This document shows positions 16,244 to 24,071 of a DNA stretch of 30,165 bases, one piece after another. The notes under the pieces were generated by a model. The model ran no database searches, was not told the DNA's origin, and saw only the letters and a program-made list of their open reading frames with translations. The translations under genes and the position numbers were made by a program. The stretch spans positions 13,943 to 44,107 of the forward strand of contig DLMV01000075.1 in the NCBI GenBank assembly GCA_002478225.1. The letters run 5' to 3'. Origin of the DNA: Deltaproteobacteria bacterium UBA7527 (GTDB lineage Bacteria > Desulfobacterota > Syntrophorhabdia > Syntrophorhabdales > Syntrophorhabdaceae). Position 1 is the first letter of the stretch. The number at the start of each line of letters is the position of its first letter.

Positions 16244-16747
16244 ATGTTTCAAGTCGGAGAAATCGCTGTTTATCCGGGTCACGGTGTTGGGAAGATAGAA
16301 TCTATTGAAGAGAAGGCGTTTTCAGGCACTAAGCAGTCATTTTATATTATCAGGATTCTCGATACCGACATGACGATTATGATCCCCGTTGATGGCGCCA
16401 ACAACGCAGGACTAAGGGCTGTCATTGCCTCCGGTCAGGTGAAGAAGGTGTACGAGATCCTGAAGGACAAGAACATGGTGCACGACAACTCGCCATGGAA
16501 CAGGCGCTACAAAGATTACATGGAGAGGATCAAGAGCGGGTCCATCTTCGAAGTTGCCACGGTGTTAAAGGAACTATACAACCTGAAGTACTGGAAAGAG
16601 CTCTCCTTCGGCGAAAAGAAGATGTTCGAGACAGCAAGGAACCTCATTAAAAAAGAGCTCTCTATCGCGCTCGCCACAAATGAAGAAAAGATAGAAAAAG
16701 AGCTCGAGAAGATCTTCTCGAACAATCACAATAACCATAAGGGTTGA
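16244..16747 (+). CDS. CarD/CdnL-family RNA polymerase-binding regulator
   Basis: This protein of 167 residues starts with FQVGEIAVYPGHGVGKIESIEEK, the Tudor-like RNA-polymerase-interaction domain shared by CarD, CdnL and TRCF. A helical C-terminal domain (about residues 65-160) follows with the conserved WNRRYKDYMERIKSG and LSFGEKKMFETARNLI blocks. CarD/CdnL proteins bind the beta subunit of RNA polymerase and stabilise open complexes, often at rRNA and growth-related promoters. The GGAGG at 16235-16239 serves the ATG at 16244 (or 16241). It heads a long plus-strand gene series that continues with the PIN/TRAM protein. Confidence 0.9.
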   Translation: MFQVGEIAVYPGHGVGKIESIEEKAFSGTKQSFYIIRILDTDMTIMIPVDGANNAGLRAVIASGQVKKVYEILKDKNMVHDNSPWNRRYKDYMERIKSGSIFEVATVLKELYNLKYWKELSFGEKKMFETARNLIKKELSIALATNEEKIEKELEKIFSNNHNNHKG

Positions 16748-16749
16748 CC

Positions 16750-17796
16750 TTGGACCTATTGATTCAGATAGTTCTGGTTGCCGTTACAACAATCTCAGGA
16801 TACTTCATATTAAAAGAGATCTTCGCCAACAACCTCTGGGCATTGCTCGGAGCGGTCCTGGGTATCGGTTTCGGGTATATGATCCTGAAGCTGGAAGAGA
16901 GGCTGAAAGACATCCCGCTGAAGATCATCTTCGGGAGCCTCTTGGGAACGACCATAAGCCTCATCGTCGCAGACCTTTTCATCTCCCGATTGCTGCTGGC
17001 GCTTATCAAGGATATACCGATAACACTGCCGATATACGTCCTCTTCTATTTTGTTATGGGATATATCGGTTTCAGGATTGGGAAGGAGAAGAGCAAAACG
17101 CTCGACCTTTCGAAGGTCCCACTCCTCGACAGGATGGAGAACGACGAGGACGTGAAGATCCTTGATACGAGCACCATTATAGACGGCAGGATAGCGGATA
17201 TCTGCGAGACCGGTTTCATAGAGGGAACGTTCGTGATCCCTCAGTTTGTCCTTTATGAGATCCAGCATATCGCAGACCATAGCGATACCGTGAAGAGGAC
17301 CAGGGGAAGGAGGGGCCTCGATATTCTCCACCGGCTGCAGAAACAGACCTTTGTTAAGGTCAAGATCGTGGACTATGATTTCCCTAAGCTGAAAGACGTG
17401 GATACAAAATTGATAGCCCTTGCAAAGAAACTTACCGGAAAGATCTTAACCAATGACTATAACCTGAACAAGGTAGCAGAACTTCAGGGAATAGAAGTGC
17501 TCAACATGAACCAGCTCGCCGCCTCTTTAAGGCCTGCTATGCTGCCAGGCGAACAGATCAATGTTAAGATCCTGAAAGAGGGGAAAGAGCATGGCCAAGG
17601 CATCGGCTATCTCGACGACGGCACCATGGTCGTTGTCGATGAGGCAAAGAAGCTCCTTGGCAAATCTGTTGATGTAATTGTTACGAGCGTACTTCAGACC
17701 ACATCAGGCCGGATGATCTTCGCAAAACTGAAAGAACAGGCCGAAAAAGAATTCTATTTTCCTGACGAATACCAGCTGAAGGAGCAGGCCCGGTAA
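16750..17796 (+). CDS. YacL-type membrane PIN/TRAM domain protein
   Basis: This protein of about 348 residues has four hydrophobic membrane segments in the first 110 residues. A PIN domain follows with acidic residues in ILDTSTIIDGR, DVDTKLIALA and ILTNDYNLNK. The last part is a TRAM domain (GEQINVKILKEGKEHGQGIGYL). PIN domains are Mg-dependent ribonucleases and TRAM domains bind RNA; the YacL family joins them to a membrane anchor and its role is poorly known. The start is uncertain: TTG at 16750 has an AAGGG 6 nt upstream, while TTG at 16744 overlaps the carD stop. It lies directly between carD and ispD. Confidence 0.87.
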   Translation: MDLLIQIVLVAVTTISGYFILKEIFANNLWALLGAVLGIGFGYMILKLEERLKDIPLKIIFGSLLGTTISLIVADLFISRLLLALIKDIPITLPIYVLFYFVMGYIGFRIGKEKSKTLDLSKVPLLDRMENDEDVKILDTSTIIDGRIADICETGFIEGTFVIPQFVLYEIQHIADHSDTVKRTRGRRGLDILHRLQKQTFVKVKIVDYDFPKLKDVDTKLIALAKKLTGKILTNDYNLNKVAELQGIEVLNMNQLAASLRPAMLPGEQINVKILKEGKEHGQGIGYLDDGTMVVVDEAKKLLGKSVDVIVTSVLQTTSGRMIFAKLKEQAEKEFYFPDEYQLKEQAR

Positions 17797-17799
17797 TTT

Positions 17800-18498
17800 A
17801 TGAGAACGTTGGCAATCATCCTTGCAGGCGGAGCAGGGAAAAGGATGGGGGCTGCCACGAACAAGCAGTTCCTGCTCATTGACAATAAACCCATTATAGT
17901 ACATACCCTGCAGATCTTTGAAGAATGCCGGGCGGTAGACGGCATCTATCTTGTTGTGAACCAAAAGGACCTCCCGCTGATCCAGGAAGAGATCCTTGAA
18001 ACATATCGCTTTAACAAGATCATGAAACTGGTTATAGGCGGAAGGCTCAGGCAGGATTCCGTGAGGAACGGTCTCGAGGCCATAGAAAAACCTTGCGATA
18101 TCGTCATTATACATGATGGAGCGAGACCATTTGTTTCGCCATCCTTCGTTGATAAAGGCATCTTCCTTATGGAGATGTTCGATGCGGTTATCCCGGCGCT
18201 TCCCGTGAAAGACACCATTAAAGTTGTTTCGAAAGAGGGTTTTGTCCAGAAAACCCTGGAAAGGGACTCCCTCTGGCACGTTCAGACCCCGCAGACATTT
18301 AAGTACGACCTCATAACCAAAGCCTACAAGGAGGGTGCGGCAAAGAAGCTTTACGGGTATGACGACGCAACCTTTCTTGAATATATGGGGAAAAAGGTAA
18401 AGGTTATAGAAGGTTCTCCTTACAATATCAAAATAACCACGCCGGAAGATCTGATCATCGCAAGAGGCATTCTCTCACAGCTTAAGGGCAATCTATGA
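17800..18498 (+). CDS. ispD: 2-C-methyl-D-erythritol 4-phosphate cytidylyltransferase
   Basis: The 232-residue protein carries the nucleotidyltransferase loop ILAGGAGKRMGAATNKQFL at its N terminus, then VVNQKDLP, GGRLRQDSVRNGL and IIHDGARPFV, all signatures of IspD. It joins CTP to methylerythritol phosphate in the third step of the MEP pathway of isoprenoid synthesis in the cytoplasm. The next gene is ispF, which acts two steps later, so the assignment is supported by context. It starts 3 nt after the PIN/TRAM stop and overlaps ispF by ATGA, so the cell probably makes IspD and IspF together. Confidence 0.95.
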   Translation: MRTLAIILAGGAGKRMGAATNKQFLLIDNKPIIVHTLQIFEECRAVDGIYLVVNQKDLPLIQEEILETYRFNKIMKLVIGGRLRQDSVRNGLEAIEKPCDIVIIHDGARPFVSPSFVDKGIFLMEMFDAVIPALPVKDTIKVVSKEGFVQKTLERDSLWHVQTPQTFKYDLITKAYKEGAAKKLYGYDDATFLEYMGKKVKVIEGSPYNIKITTPEDLIIARGILSQLKGNL

Positions 18499-18977
18499 GA
18501 ATCGGCATAGGGTATGATTTCCATCGCCTCGTGGAAGGGAGGAGGCTTTACCTCGGTGGGGTTGAGATACAGCACGATAAGGGCCTTATGGGCCATTCCG
18601 ACGGTGACGTGCTTATCCACGCCATCTGCGACGCCATCCTCGGCGCAATGGCCGTAGCAGACATCGGCTTCCATTTTCCGAATACCGACGAGTCGATCAG
18701 GGGCATCAGCAGCGAAAAGATACTTTCTTTTACCATTGATATAATGAAGCGAAGAAAATTCAAGATCGTTAATATAGACGCAATAGTCATTGCAGAGGAA
18801 CCAAGGATCATCAATCACAGAGAAGTGATCAGAAAGAACCTCGCTCATATTATGGGGATTGGCAAAGGGATGGTGAACGTCAAAGGAAAAACTACGGAAG
18901 GGCTCGGCATTGTAGGCGAAAAGGAAGGTATTGCCGTGCACGCGATCGCACTCCTCGAAACAAGTCAGGAAATATGA
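18495..18977 (+). CDS. ispF: 2-C-methyl-D-erythritol 2,4-cyclodiphosphate synthase
   Basis: This 160-residue protein matches IspF in length and motifs. The metal ligands are Asp8 and His10 in GYDFHR and His42 in GDVLIHAICDA, and DIGFHFPNTD and KGKTTEGLGIVGEKEG are also present. The trimeric enzyme makes the cyclic diphosphate in the fifth step of the MEP pathway. It is coupled to ispD by an ATGA overlap. The second gltX gene follows after 21 bases. Confidence 0.95.
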   Translation: MRIGIGYDFHRLVEGRRLYLGGVEIQHDKGLMGHSDGDVLIHAICDAILGAMAVADIGFHFPNTDESIRGISSEKILSFTIDIMKRRKFKIVNIDAIVIAEEPRIINHREVIRKNLAHIMGIGKGMVNVKGKTTEGLGIVGEKEGIAVHAIALLETSQEI

Positions 18978-18998
18978 TAATCAAGGCGCAGGTTTTTT

Positions 18999-20375
18999 AT
19001 GGTTAGGGTGAGATTTGCCCCAAGCCCTACGGGCCACCTTCACGTCGGAAACACCAGAACGGCCCTGATGAACTACCTCTTTGCGCGAAAGGAACAGGGA
19101 AGGCTCGTTGTTCGTCTCGAGGATACGGACATTGAAAGATCTGCGGCGGATTACGAAATATCCATTTTGAGCGACCTGAAATGGCTTGGAATCGCCTGGG
19201 ATGAAGGGCCGGTGAGACAGACGGGGCGGCTGCCAATCTACCATGGATACGCAAAAAACCTCCTTGAAAAAGGTTGTGCCTATAAATGTTACTGCCCCGA
19301 GGAAGAGCTCGAAAAAAAGCGAAAAGAGGCTCTGAGGAGAGGAGAGCCGCCGAGGTATGACGGAACCTGCAGGGATCTGCCGCCGGCGATCAGGAAACAG
19401 ATCGAGGGCGAAGGAAAGCCCTTTGTTGTGCGGTTCAAGGCAACAGACAAACCTGTCCACTGGGTGGATAATATATGTGGCGACTTCCATTTCCCGCACC
19501 ACGCCGTAGATGATTTTATTCTTCTCAAACAGTCGGGGGTCCCCTCGTATAACTTTGCTGCGGCCGTGGATGATGTTGAGATGGGCATTACCCATGTTAT
19601 AAGGGGGGCTGATCACATACCGAACACCCCCAAACAGATCATGCTCATAGAAGCCTTTGAAAAGAAGCCGCCGCAATATGCCCACCACTCGCTGCTTCTG
19701 GGGAATGACCGAAAACCATTAAGCAAGAGACACGGCGCGACGAGCGTGCGGGATCTTCGGGAAATGGGAATTCTTGCCGCTGCGCTGGTGAACTACCTTG
19801 GTGTCCTGGGAAGAAACATTTCACAGAAAACCTTAAGCGAAGACGAGCTCACGGCAACATTTTCCCTGTCGTCTTTTTCGCAGTCCGACACCATCTTTGA
19901 TATTGATAAGCTGATCTGGTTTAACAAGGAGCACCTCCGGAGCGCAGATCCCGGAGAGATCATCAAAATGCTCGGTCTGCAGGCCGACAGCAAAAATAAG
20001 GTTTTGATTTTGCGGGAAAACGCTTCGACGCTGAACGAAATGAAAGAGTATCTTCGTATATTTGAGGATGCCGCCGTGAACAATGAGGGTGGCGAATATC
20101 TGTCGCAGTTCGGTTCGCTGGACGGTCTTGCGCAGGAATTAAAGGGCTTGCTCGCCGAAGGCAAACTTACGGCCTTCGATGAATTGATGAAGGCCATGGA
20201 AGGAAAGACAGGATTAAAAAGGAAGGACCTCTTTATGGTCCTGCGGATACTATTTACGGGCAGAAAGAGCGGTCCTCCCCTGAAGGACATATTCCATCTG
20301 ATCCCAAAAGATATTATAATAGAAAGGATCGATCGTTATCTGACAGATGGGAGCGGAAAAGGCAGAAGAGGGTAG
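18999..20375 (+). CDS. gltX: Glutamyl-tRNA synthetase, copy 2
   Basis: This 458-residue class I synthetase starts MVRVRFAPSPTGHLHVGNTR (HIGH-type motif) and has the KMSKS-type KPLSKRHGA. The CYC...GTCRD block resembles the GluRS zinc site. It shares the overall plan of the copy at 13758-15149 but differs along its length (HLHVGN against NLHIGG; different C-terminal third), so it is an old paralogue or a transferred gene rather than a recent duplication. In bacteria with two GluRS, one can be specialised for tRNA-Gln. It is placed between ispF and the histidine kinase (3-nt gap to the kinase). Confidence 0.93.
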   Translation: MVRVRFAPSPTGHLHVGNTRTALMNYLFARKEQGRLVVRLEDTDIERSAADYEISILSDLKWLGIAWDEGPVRQTGRLPIYHGYAKNLLEKGCAYKCYCPEEELEKKRKEALRRGEPPRYDGTCRDLPPAIRKQIEGEGKPFVVRFKATDKPVHWVDNICGDFHFPHHAVDDFILLKQSGVPSYNFAAAVDDVEMGITHVIRGADHIPNTPKQIMLIEAFEKKPPQYAHHSLLLGNDRKPLSKRHGATSVRDLREMGILAAALVNYLGVLGRNISQKTLSEDELTATFSLSSFSQSDTIFDIDKLIWFNKEHLRSADPGEIIKMLGLQADSKNKVLILRENASTLNEMKEYLRIFEDAAVNNEGGEYLSQFGSLDGLAQELKGLLAEGKLTAFDELMKAMEGKTGLKRKDLFMVLRILFTGRKSGPPLKDIFHLIPKDIIIERIDRYLTDGSGKGRRG

Positions 20376-20378
20376 AAC

Positions 20379-21851
20379 ATGATAGGAAAGAACCTTTATG
20401 CATCGGTAAAGAGTATCTTTCGCAGCCTTTCCCTGAGGACGCAGCTTCTCTTTATCCTCCTTTTTCTCCTCGTCATATCAGTGAGCTCCCTGACCATCAT
20501 TTACTCACAGGCGGAAGACAAGCTTCTCGACAAGCTCAGCGAAAATATCGATGACATTACCAAGGCAATACAGATAAGCGTGGAGGAGCTTACCTACAAG
20601 GGAGACAGCACCCAAAGGCTGAAAAGCTACGTTGATATGCTGAACAAGAAGGGGATCAAAGAGATATCCATCGTCAGCGATACATCAGAGGTCATTGCCA
20701 GTTCTAACCCGAAAAAGATCGGGACGGTGGCGAAGGTAGGGGAGAGAAAGAGCTGGCGGAAAAAGGACCTCATGATAACGGCACGGCTTGGCGAGGAAAG
20801 CAAAACAGAACCCCAGAGGCTCTATAACGTGATCACCCCCGTCTCCATCAAGGGACAGAACATTGGATACATCCATATCAATATAGCCCTCGACGACTAC
20901 CGGTTGTTGCAGGGGAGAAACCAGATCAAGAGGATCCTGAGCATGATCTTCGCATTCAGCATCGGCATCATCGTCTGCCTGATCCTTGCTGAAAAATATA
21001 CCGAGCCCATCAAAAAGATCGCCAACGCGAGCAGGAAGATCGCCGAAGGGGAATTGGTTAAAATAAGGGAAACAGACCGCAAAGACGAGATAGGGGTGCT
21101 CGTCAAGAGCTTCAACGAGATGGTGGACAAGCTGGACGAGCGCAAGGAGCTGGAAGATAAGCTAAAAAAGACGGAGCAGCTGTCGATGATAGGGCAGCTC
21201 TCGTCGGGCATAGCGCACGAGATAAGGAATCCCCTTAATTTTCTCACGCTCTCGATAGGCCACATCAAGGAAAGGATCAGCGAATCAAAGCTCGACGATA
21301 AAGAAGACCTCGAAGTGCTGCTCGATAGCCTCCTGAAAGAGATCTACAGGATCAATGAGCTGATACACAACTTCCTTTTCCTGGGAAAACCCATAAAGCT
21401 GAACAAGGAATGGATATCCCCCGAGGCGCTGATAAACGAGGTGTTGTCTGTCGTGCGGGATAAGGTGAGAAAGGGGGTTACGATACAGGTTCGGTGTGAA
21501 GAGAACGGGATGCGGATTTACTGCGACAGAGAATATACGAGAATATGCCTGATAAATCTCGTATTGAACGCTATTCAGGCCATAGAGGAAGATAAAGGTG
21601 CGGTGACGATCGGATGCGGCAAAGAGGATTCCTTTTCATACATCGCTGTCAGCGATACAGGAAGCGGGATCGAGAGCGACGACCTGCAAAAGATCTTTGA
21701 GCCGTACTATTCAACGAAGAAGTTCGGTATCGGTCTCGGGCTCGCCATCACAAAACGATTTGTTGAAGAACATGGAGGAACGATAACTTCAGAAAGTACG
21801 GTGGGGAAAGGGACAACAATGAAGATCAGGATACCCGCTCATGAAGCATGA
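20379..21851 (+). CDS. Membrane sensor histidine kinase
   Basis: The 490-residue protein has a membrane segment at about 21-43, a sensor region outside the membrane at about 45-185, a second segment at 187-204, and a HAMP linker at 205-257. A HisKA domain follows with phospho-accepting His280 in SSGIAHEIRNPLNFL. The HATPase domain shows NLVLNAIQAI, DTGSGIESDDL, FEPYYSTKKFGIGLGLAI and a closing GTTMKIRIP. It should sense an extracytoplasmic signal and phosphorylate the NtrC-family regulator whose gene overlaps its end by 11 bases. The signal is unknown. It starts 3 nt after the gltX copy, so it may be transcribed with it. Confidence 0.93.
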   Translation: MIGKNLYASVKSIFRSLSLRTQLLFILLFLLVISVSSLTIIYSQAEDKLLDKLSENIDDITKAIQISVEELTYKGDSTQRLKSYVDMLNKKGIKEISIVSDTSEVIASSNPKKIGTVAKVGERKSWRKKDLMITARLGEESKTEPQRLYNVITPVSIKGQNIGYIHINIALDDYRLLQGRNQIKRILSMIFAFSIGIIVCLILAEKYTEPIKKIANASRKIAEGELVKIRETDRKDEIGVLVKSFNEMVDKLDERKELEDKLKKTEQLSMIGQLSSGIAHEIRNPLNFLTLSIGHIKERISESKLDDKEDLEVLLDSLLKEIYRINELIHNFLFLGKPIKLNKEWISPEALINEVLSVVRDKVRKGVTIQVRCEENGMRIYCDREYTRICLINLVLNAIQAIEEDKGAVTIGCGKEDSFSYIAVSDTGSGIESDDLQKIFEPYYSTKKFGIGLGLAITKRFVEEHGGTITSESTVGKGTTMKIRIPAHEA

Positions 21852-23331
21852 CAGAGGCAGCATCCTTGTTGTAGAGGACGACAAGAACCAGCGGGGGATC
21901 ATCAGGACGATCCTTACGAAGGAAGGCTTCTACATAGAGGACGTAGAGCGCGGAAAGAAAGCCATCGATATCCTGAAAACCGGCAATTTTGACCTTGTCC
22001 TTACCGATCTGCGGCTTCCCGATATCGACGGTACAGAGGTGCTGAAGGAGGCGAGGGCGCTCAACAAGCTCTGCCACGTAATTATCATAACGGCCTTCGG
22101 GTCAATACCGTCAGCCGTGGAGGCGACCAAGCTCGGCGCATTCTATTATCTCGAAAAACCCCTTGAGAAAGACCACCTCCTCCTTGTGATCAATAACGCG
22201 ATGAACCAGGTGAGACTGCTGAAAGACAATATAATGCTGAAAAACCAGCTTGTTGACCGGTTTCACCTTGACAACATCGTTGGCGTTCACGGGAGCATGG
22301 AATCGCTGTATAAGATCGTTCAAAGGGTGGCGCCGACAAACTCCACGGTCCTTATCTACGGAGAAAGCGGCACGGGGAAGGAACTTTTCGCAAAGAGCAT
22401 CCACTACAACAGCCCCAGAAAAAATAAGCCTTTCTTTGCTATAAATTGCGCTGCGATCCCGGAGATGCTTCTGGAGAGCGAACTCTTTGGCTATGAGAAA
22501 GGGGCCTTTACCGGCGCGCTTTCCCGCCACAACGGGCTCTTTGAGCAGGCAAACAGCAGCACCCTGTTCCTCGATGAGATAGGCGACCTCACATTAAGCA
22601 CGCAGGCGAAACTGCTGAGGGCCATACAGGAGAAGGAGATACGGAGGATAGGGGGAAAAGAAACGATCAAGTTGGATGTGCGGATCATTGCCGCAACAAA
22701 CAAGAAGCTTGAGGAGGAGATTGCAAAGAGGCTGTTCAGGGAAGACCTTTACTACCGCCTGAACGTCATCGCCTTTACCATTCCGCCCCTGAGGGAAAGG
22801 ATAACGGATATACCGTTGTTAATAGAATACTTCCTCAAGAAGCTTCACGAGTCCCACGGAACAAAAAAGACGTTCGATCACGGTGCCCTTCAGGTGCTTT
22901 TGCAGTATGTCTGGCCCGGGAACGTGCGGCAGCTGGAATCGGTGGTCGAGAGGGCCTACGTGCTGTGCGACAGCGATGTTATTAACATCGACCACTTGCC
23001 AGAAGAGGTAAAGCACGGCAGCGTGTCCAGCGTGTCTCTTGAGAAGTTGCGTTCTTCTATAGATTATCTCATAGACGCCAAACTTACCGCAGCAGAGTAC
23101 CGCCTGTACCTCTATCTTACCAAGGTTGACCCGATAGACGGAAAATTTCTTGAGCGGCTTGAGCCGAAAGAGATCATAGAAAGGCTTGGCATCAACAGGG
23201 ACACCTTTTTTGTCGGGATCGGAAAGCTTAAAGAACTGGGATTATATGACTACAAGGCAAAGGTAAGCCAAGCCAAACACCTCTCCCAGGGAAAATCCGC
23301 AAAAAAGATACAGTCGGAATTATCCGACTAA
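21841..23331 (+). CDS. NtrC-family sigma-54-dependent response regulator
   Basis: The 496-residue protein starts with a receiver domain with phospho-acceptor Asp56 (TDLRLP), Thr84 and Lys106. A sigma-54 activating AAA+ domain (about 143-375) follows with Walker A GESGTGKE (174-181), the sigma-54 contact loop GAFTGA (221-226), Walker B FLDEIGD (Asp245-Glu246) and VWPGNVRQLESVVERA. The last 110 residues lack the usual Fis-type helix-turn-helix. They form a different helical region that may be a winged helix (EIIERLGINRDTFFVGIGKL). Its partner is the kinase gene that overlaps it. The stop codon directly follows a palindrome (23313-23328) proposed as a binding site. Confidence 0.93.
   Translation: MKHDRGSILVVEDDKNQRGIIRTILTKEGFYIEDVERGKKAIDILKTGNFDLVLTDLRLPDIDGTEVLKEARALNKLCHVIIITAFGSIPSAVEATKLGAFYYLEKPLEKDHLLLVINNAMNQVRLLKDNIMLKNQLVDRFHLDNIVGVHGSMESLYKIVQRVAPTNSTVLIYGESGTGKELFAKSIHYNSPRKNKPFFAINCAAIPEMLLESELFGYEKGAFTGALSRHNGLFEQANSSTLFLDEIGDLTLSTQAKLLRAIQEKEIRRIGGKETIKLDVRIIAATNKKLEEEIAKRLFREDLYYRLNVIAFTIPPLRERITDIPLLIEYFLKKLHESHGTKKTFDHGALQVLLQYVWPGNVRQLESVVERAYVLCDSDVINIDHLPEEVKHGSVSSVSLEKLRSSIDYLIDAKLTAAEYRLYLYLTKVDPIDGKFLERLEPKEIIERLGINRDTFFVGIGKLKELGLYDYKAKVSQAKHLSQGKSAKKIQSELSD
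23313..23328. promoter_or_regulatory. Palindromic operator, copy 1 (candidate sigma-54 enhancer)
   Basis: GTCGGAATTATCCGAC has perfect 6-bp arms around ATTA. It overlaps the last codons of the response-regulator gene. An identical copy starts 33 bp later, about three helical turns, so both copies face the same side of the DNA. Confidence 0.65.
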
Positions 23332-23345
23332 CATTATACATTTCT

Positions 23346-23361
23346 GTCGGAATTATCCGAC
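23346..23361. promoter_or_regulatory. Palindromic operator, copy 2 (candidate sigma-54 enhancer)
   Basis: This is a base-for-base repeat of the palindrome at 23313-23328. It ends 64 bp before the -24 element, within the normal range for NtrC-type upstream activating sites. Confidence 0.65.
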
Positions 23362-23406
23362 CAGCAGATGTCTTGTATGGCAATAAAATAATTAATTGAC
23401 ATGTAT

Positions 23407-23419
23407 TATCAATAAGTTA
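23407..23419 (+). promoter_or_regulatory. Candidate IHF binding site
   Basis: TATCAATAAGTTA fits the IHF consensus WATCAANNNNTTR at every defined position. It lies between the palindromes and the -24 element, where IHF bends DNA at many sigma-54 promoters. Confidence 0.5.
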
Positions 23420-23425
23420 CAGTGT

Positions 23426-23441
23426 TGGCACGGTAAATGCA
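23426..23441 (+). promoter_or_regulatory. Sigma-54 promoter (-24/-12)
   Basis: TGGCAC (23426-23431), 5 bp, ATGCA (23437-23441). The invariant GG and GC are separated by exactly 10 bp, and only one base differs from TGGCAC-N5-TTGCA. Transcription would start near 23452 and read the secreted protein gene at 23494. Confidence 0.75.
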
Positions 23442-23493
23442 ATGAAATGCATTATGAAAGATAAAACCTTAAAGGGGAGGAGGTGAAAATAAT

Positions 23494-23979
23494 ATGAAGA
23501 AAGTTCTCATGATCGTACTTGCAATCCTGATCAGCGTAGCATTTGTTACAACGGTGTTCGCACAGGCACCGAAGGAGGCACCGAAGCCGGCAGCAGCCGA
23601 TAAGCCGGCAGCGAAGGTAGAGAAGCCTGCAAAGGCAGAGAAGGCCGAGAAGCCTGCAAAGGCAAAAGCCAAAACCTTCACGGGCGAGGTGGTAAAGGCA
23701 GATGCAGCAGCGTTTGTGGCGAAGGACAAGAAAGGCGAAATGACCTTTGACGTCAGCGGCGTAAAGGGTTACAAAGCCGATGATTACAAGGCCGGCGACA
23801 AGGTTGTGGTGAAATATGCTGAGAAAGACGGAAAAATGATGGCATCAGCCATTAAGAAGGCCGCGGCAAAGAAAGAGAAGAAAGAGAAGAAAGAGGCGAA
23901 GAAAGAAGCACCGGCAAAAGCCGAGCCTGCAAAACCAGCAGCACCAGCAGCACCAGCAGCACCGCCAGCAAAGAAGTAG
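23494..23979 (+). CDS. Secreted Lys/Ala/Pro-rich protein, probable sigma-54 target
   Basis: The 161-residue protein has a signal peptide (cleavage near VFA-QA, about residue 23). A Lys/Ala/Pro-rich linker (24-60) follows, then a compact beta-rich core at about 61-120 (FTGEVVKADAAAFVAKDK to KVVVKYAEKDGK) and a very basic, low-complexity tail of KKEKKE and PAAPAAP blocks. The core resembles small OB-like or DUF5666-like domains; this is a pattern impression. It has an excellent AGGAGGTGA site 7 nt upstream and a sigma-54 promoter with upstream palindromes, so expression should respond to the neighbouring kinase and regulator. It may bind envelope surfaces or acidic polymers through its charged tails. 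Confidence 0.78.
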   Translation: MKKVLMIVLAILISVAFVTTVFAQAPKEAPKPAAADKPAAKVEKPAKAEKAEKPAKAKAKTFTGEVVKADAAAFVAKDKKGEMTFDVSGVKGYKADDYKAGDKVVVKYAEKDGKMMASAIKKAAAKKEKKEKKEAKKEAPAKAEPAKPAAPAAPAAPPAKK

Positions 23980-23998
23980 CATCTCTGCATACAGCATT

Positions 23999-24023
23999 GG
24001 GGGGCGGGATCTTCCCGCCCCCC
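23999..24023 (+). terminator. Strong GC hairpin after the secreted-protein gene
   Basis: A perfect 11-bp stem, GGGGGGCGGGA (23999-24009) and TCCCGCCCCCC (24013-24023), closes a 3-nt loop 20 bases after the stop codon. No T run follows, so it may protect mRNA ends or act as an imperfect terminator between this gene and the convergent priA-like gene. Confidence 0.55.
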
Positions 24024-24071
24024 ATTCAACAAGCACGAAATCCTAATATCGAGACCGTAAACATGGTGGTA

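Noticed and set aside
23784..24032. 82-codon minus-strand frame rich in Gly, Ala and Phe
   Set aside because: It is the antisense of the Lys/Ala-rich tail of the secreted protein and starts at the terminator hairpin; the composition is explained by that.
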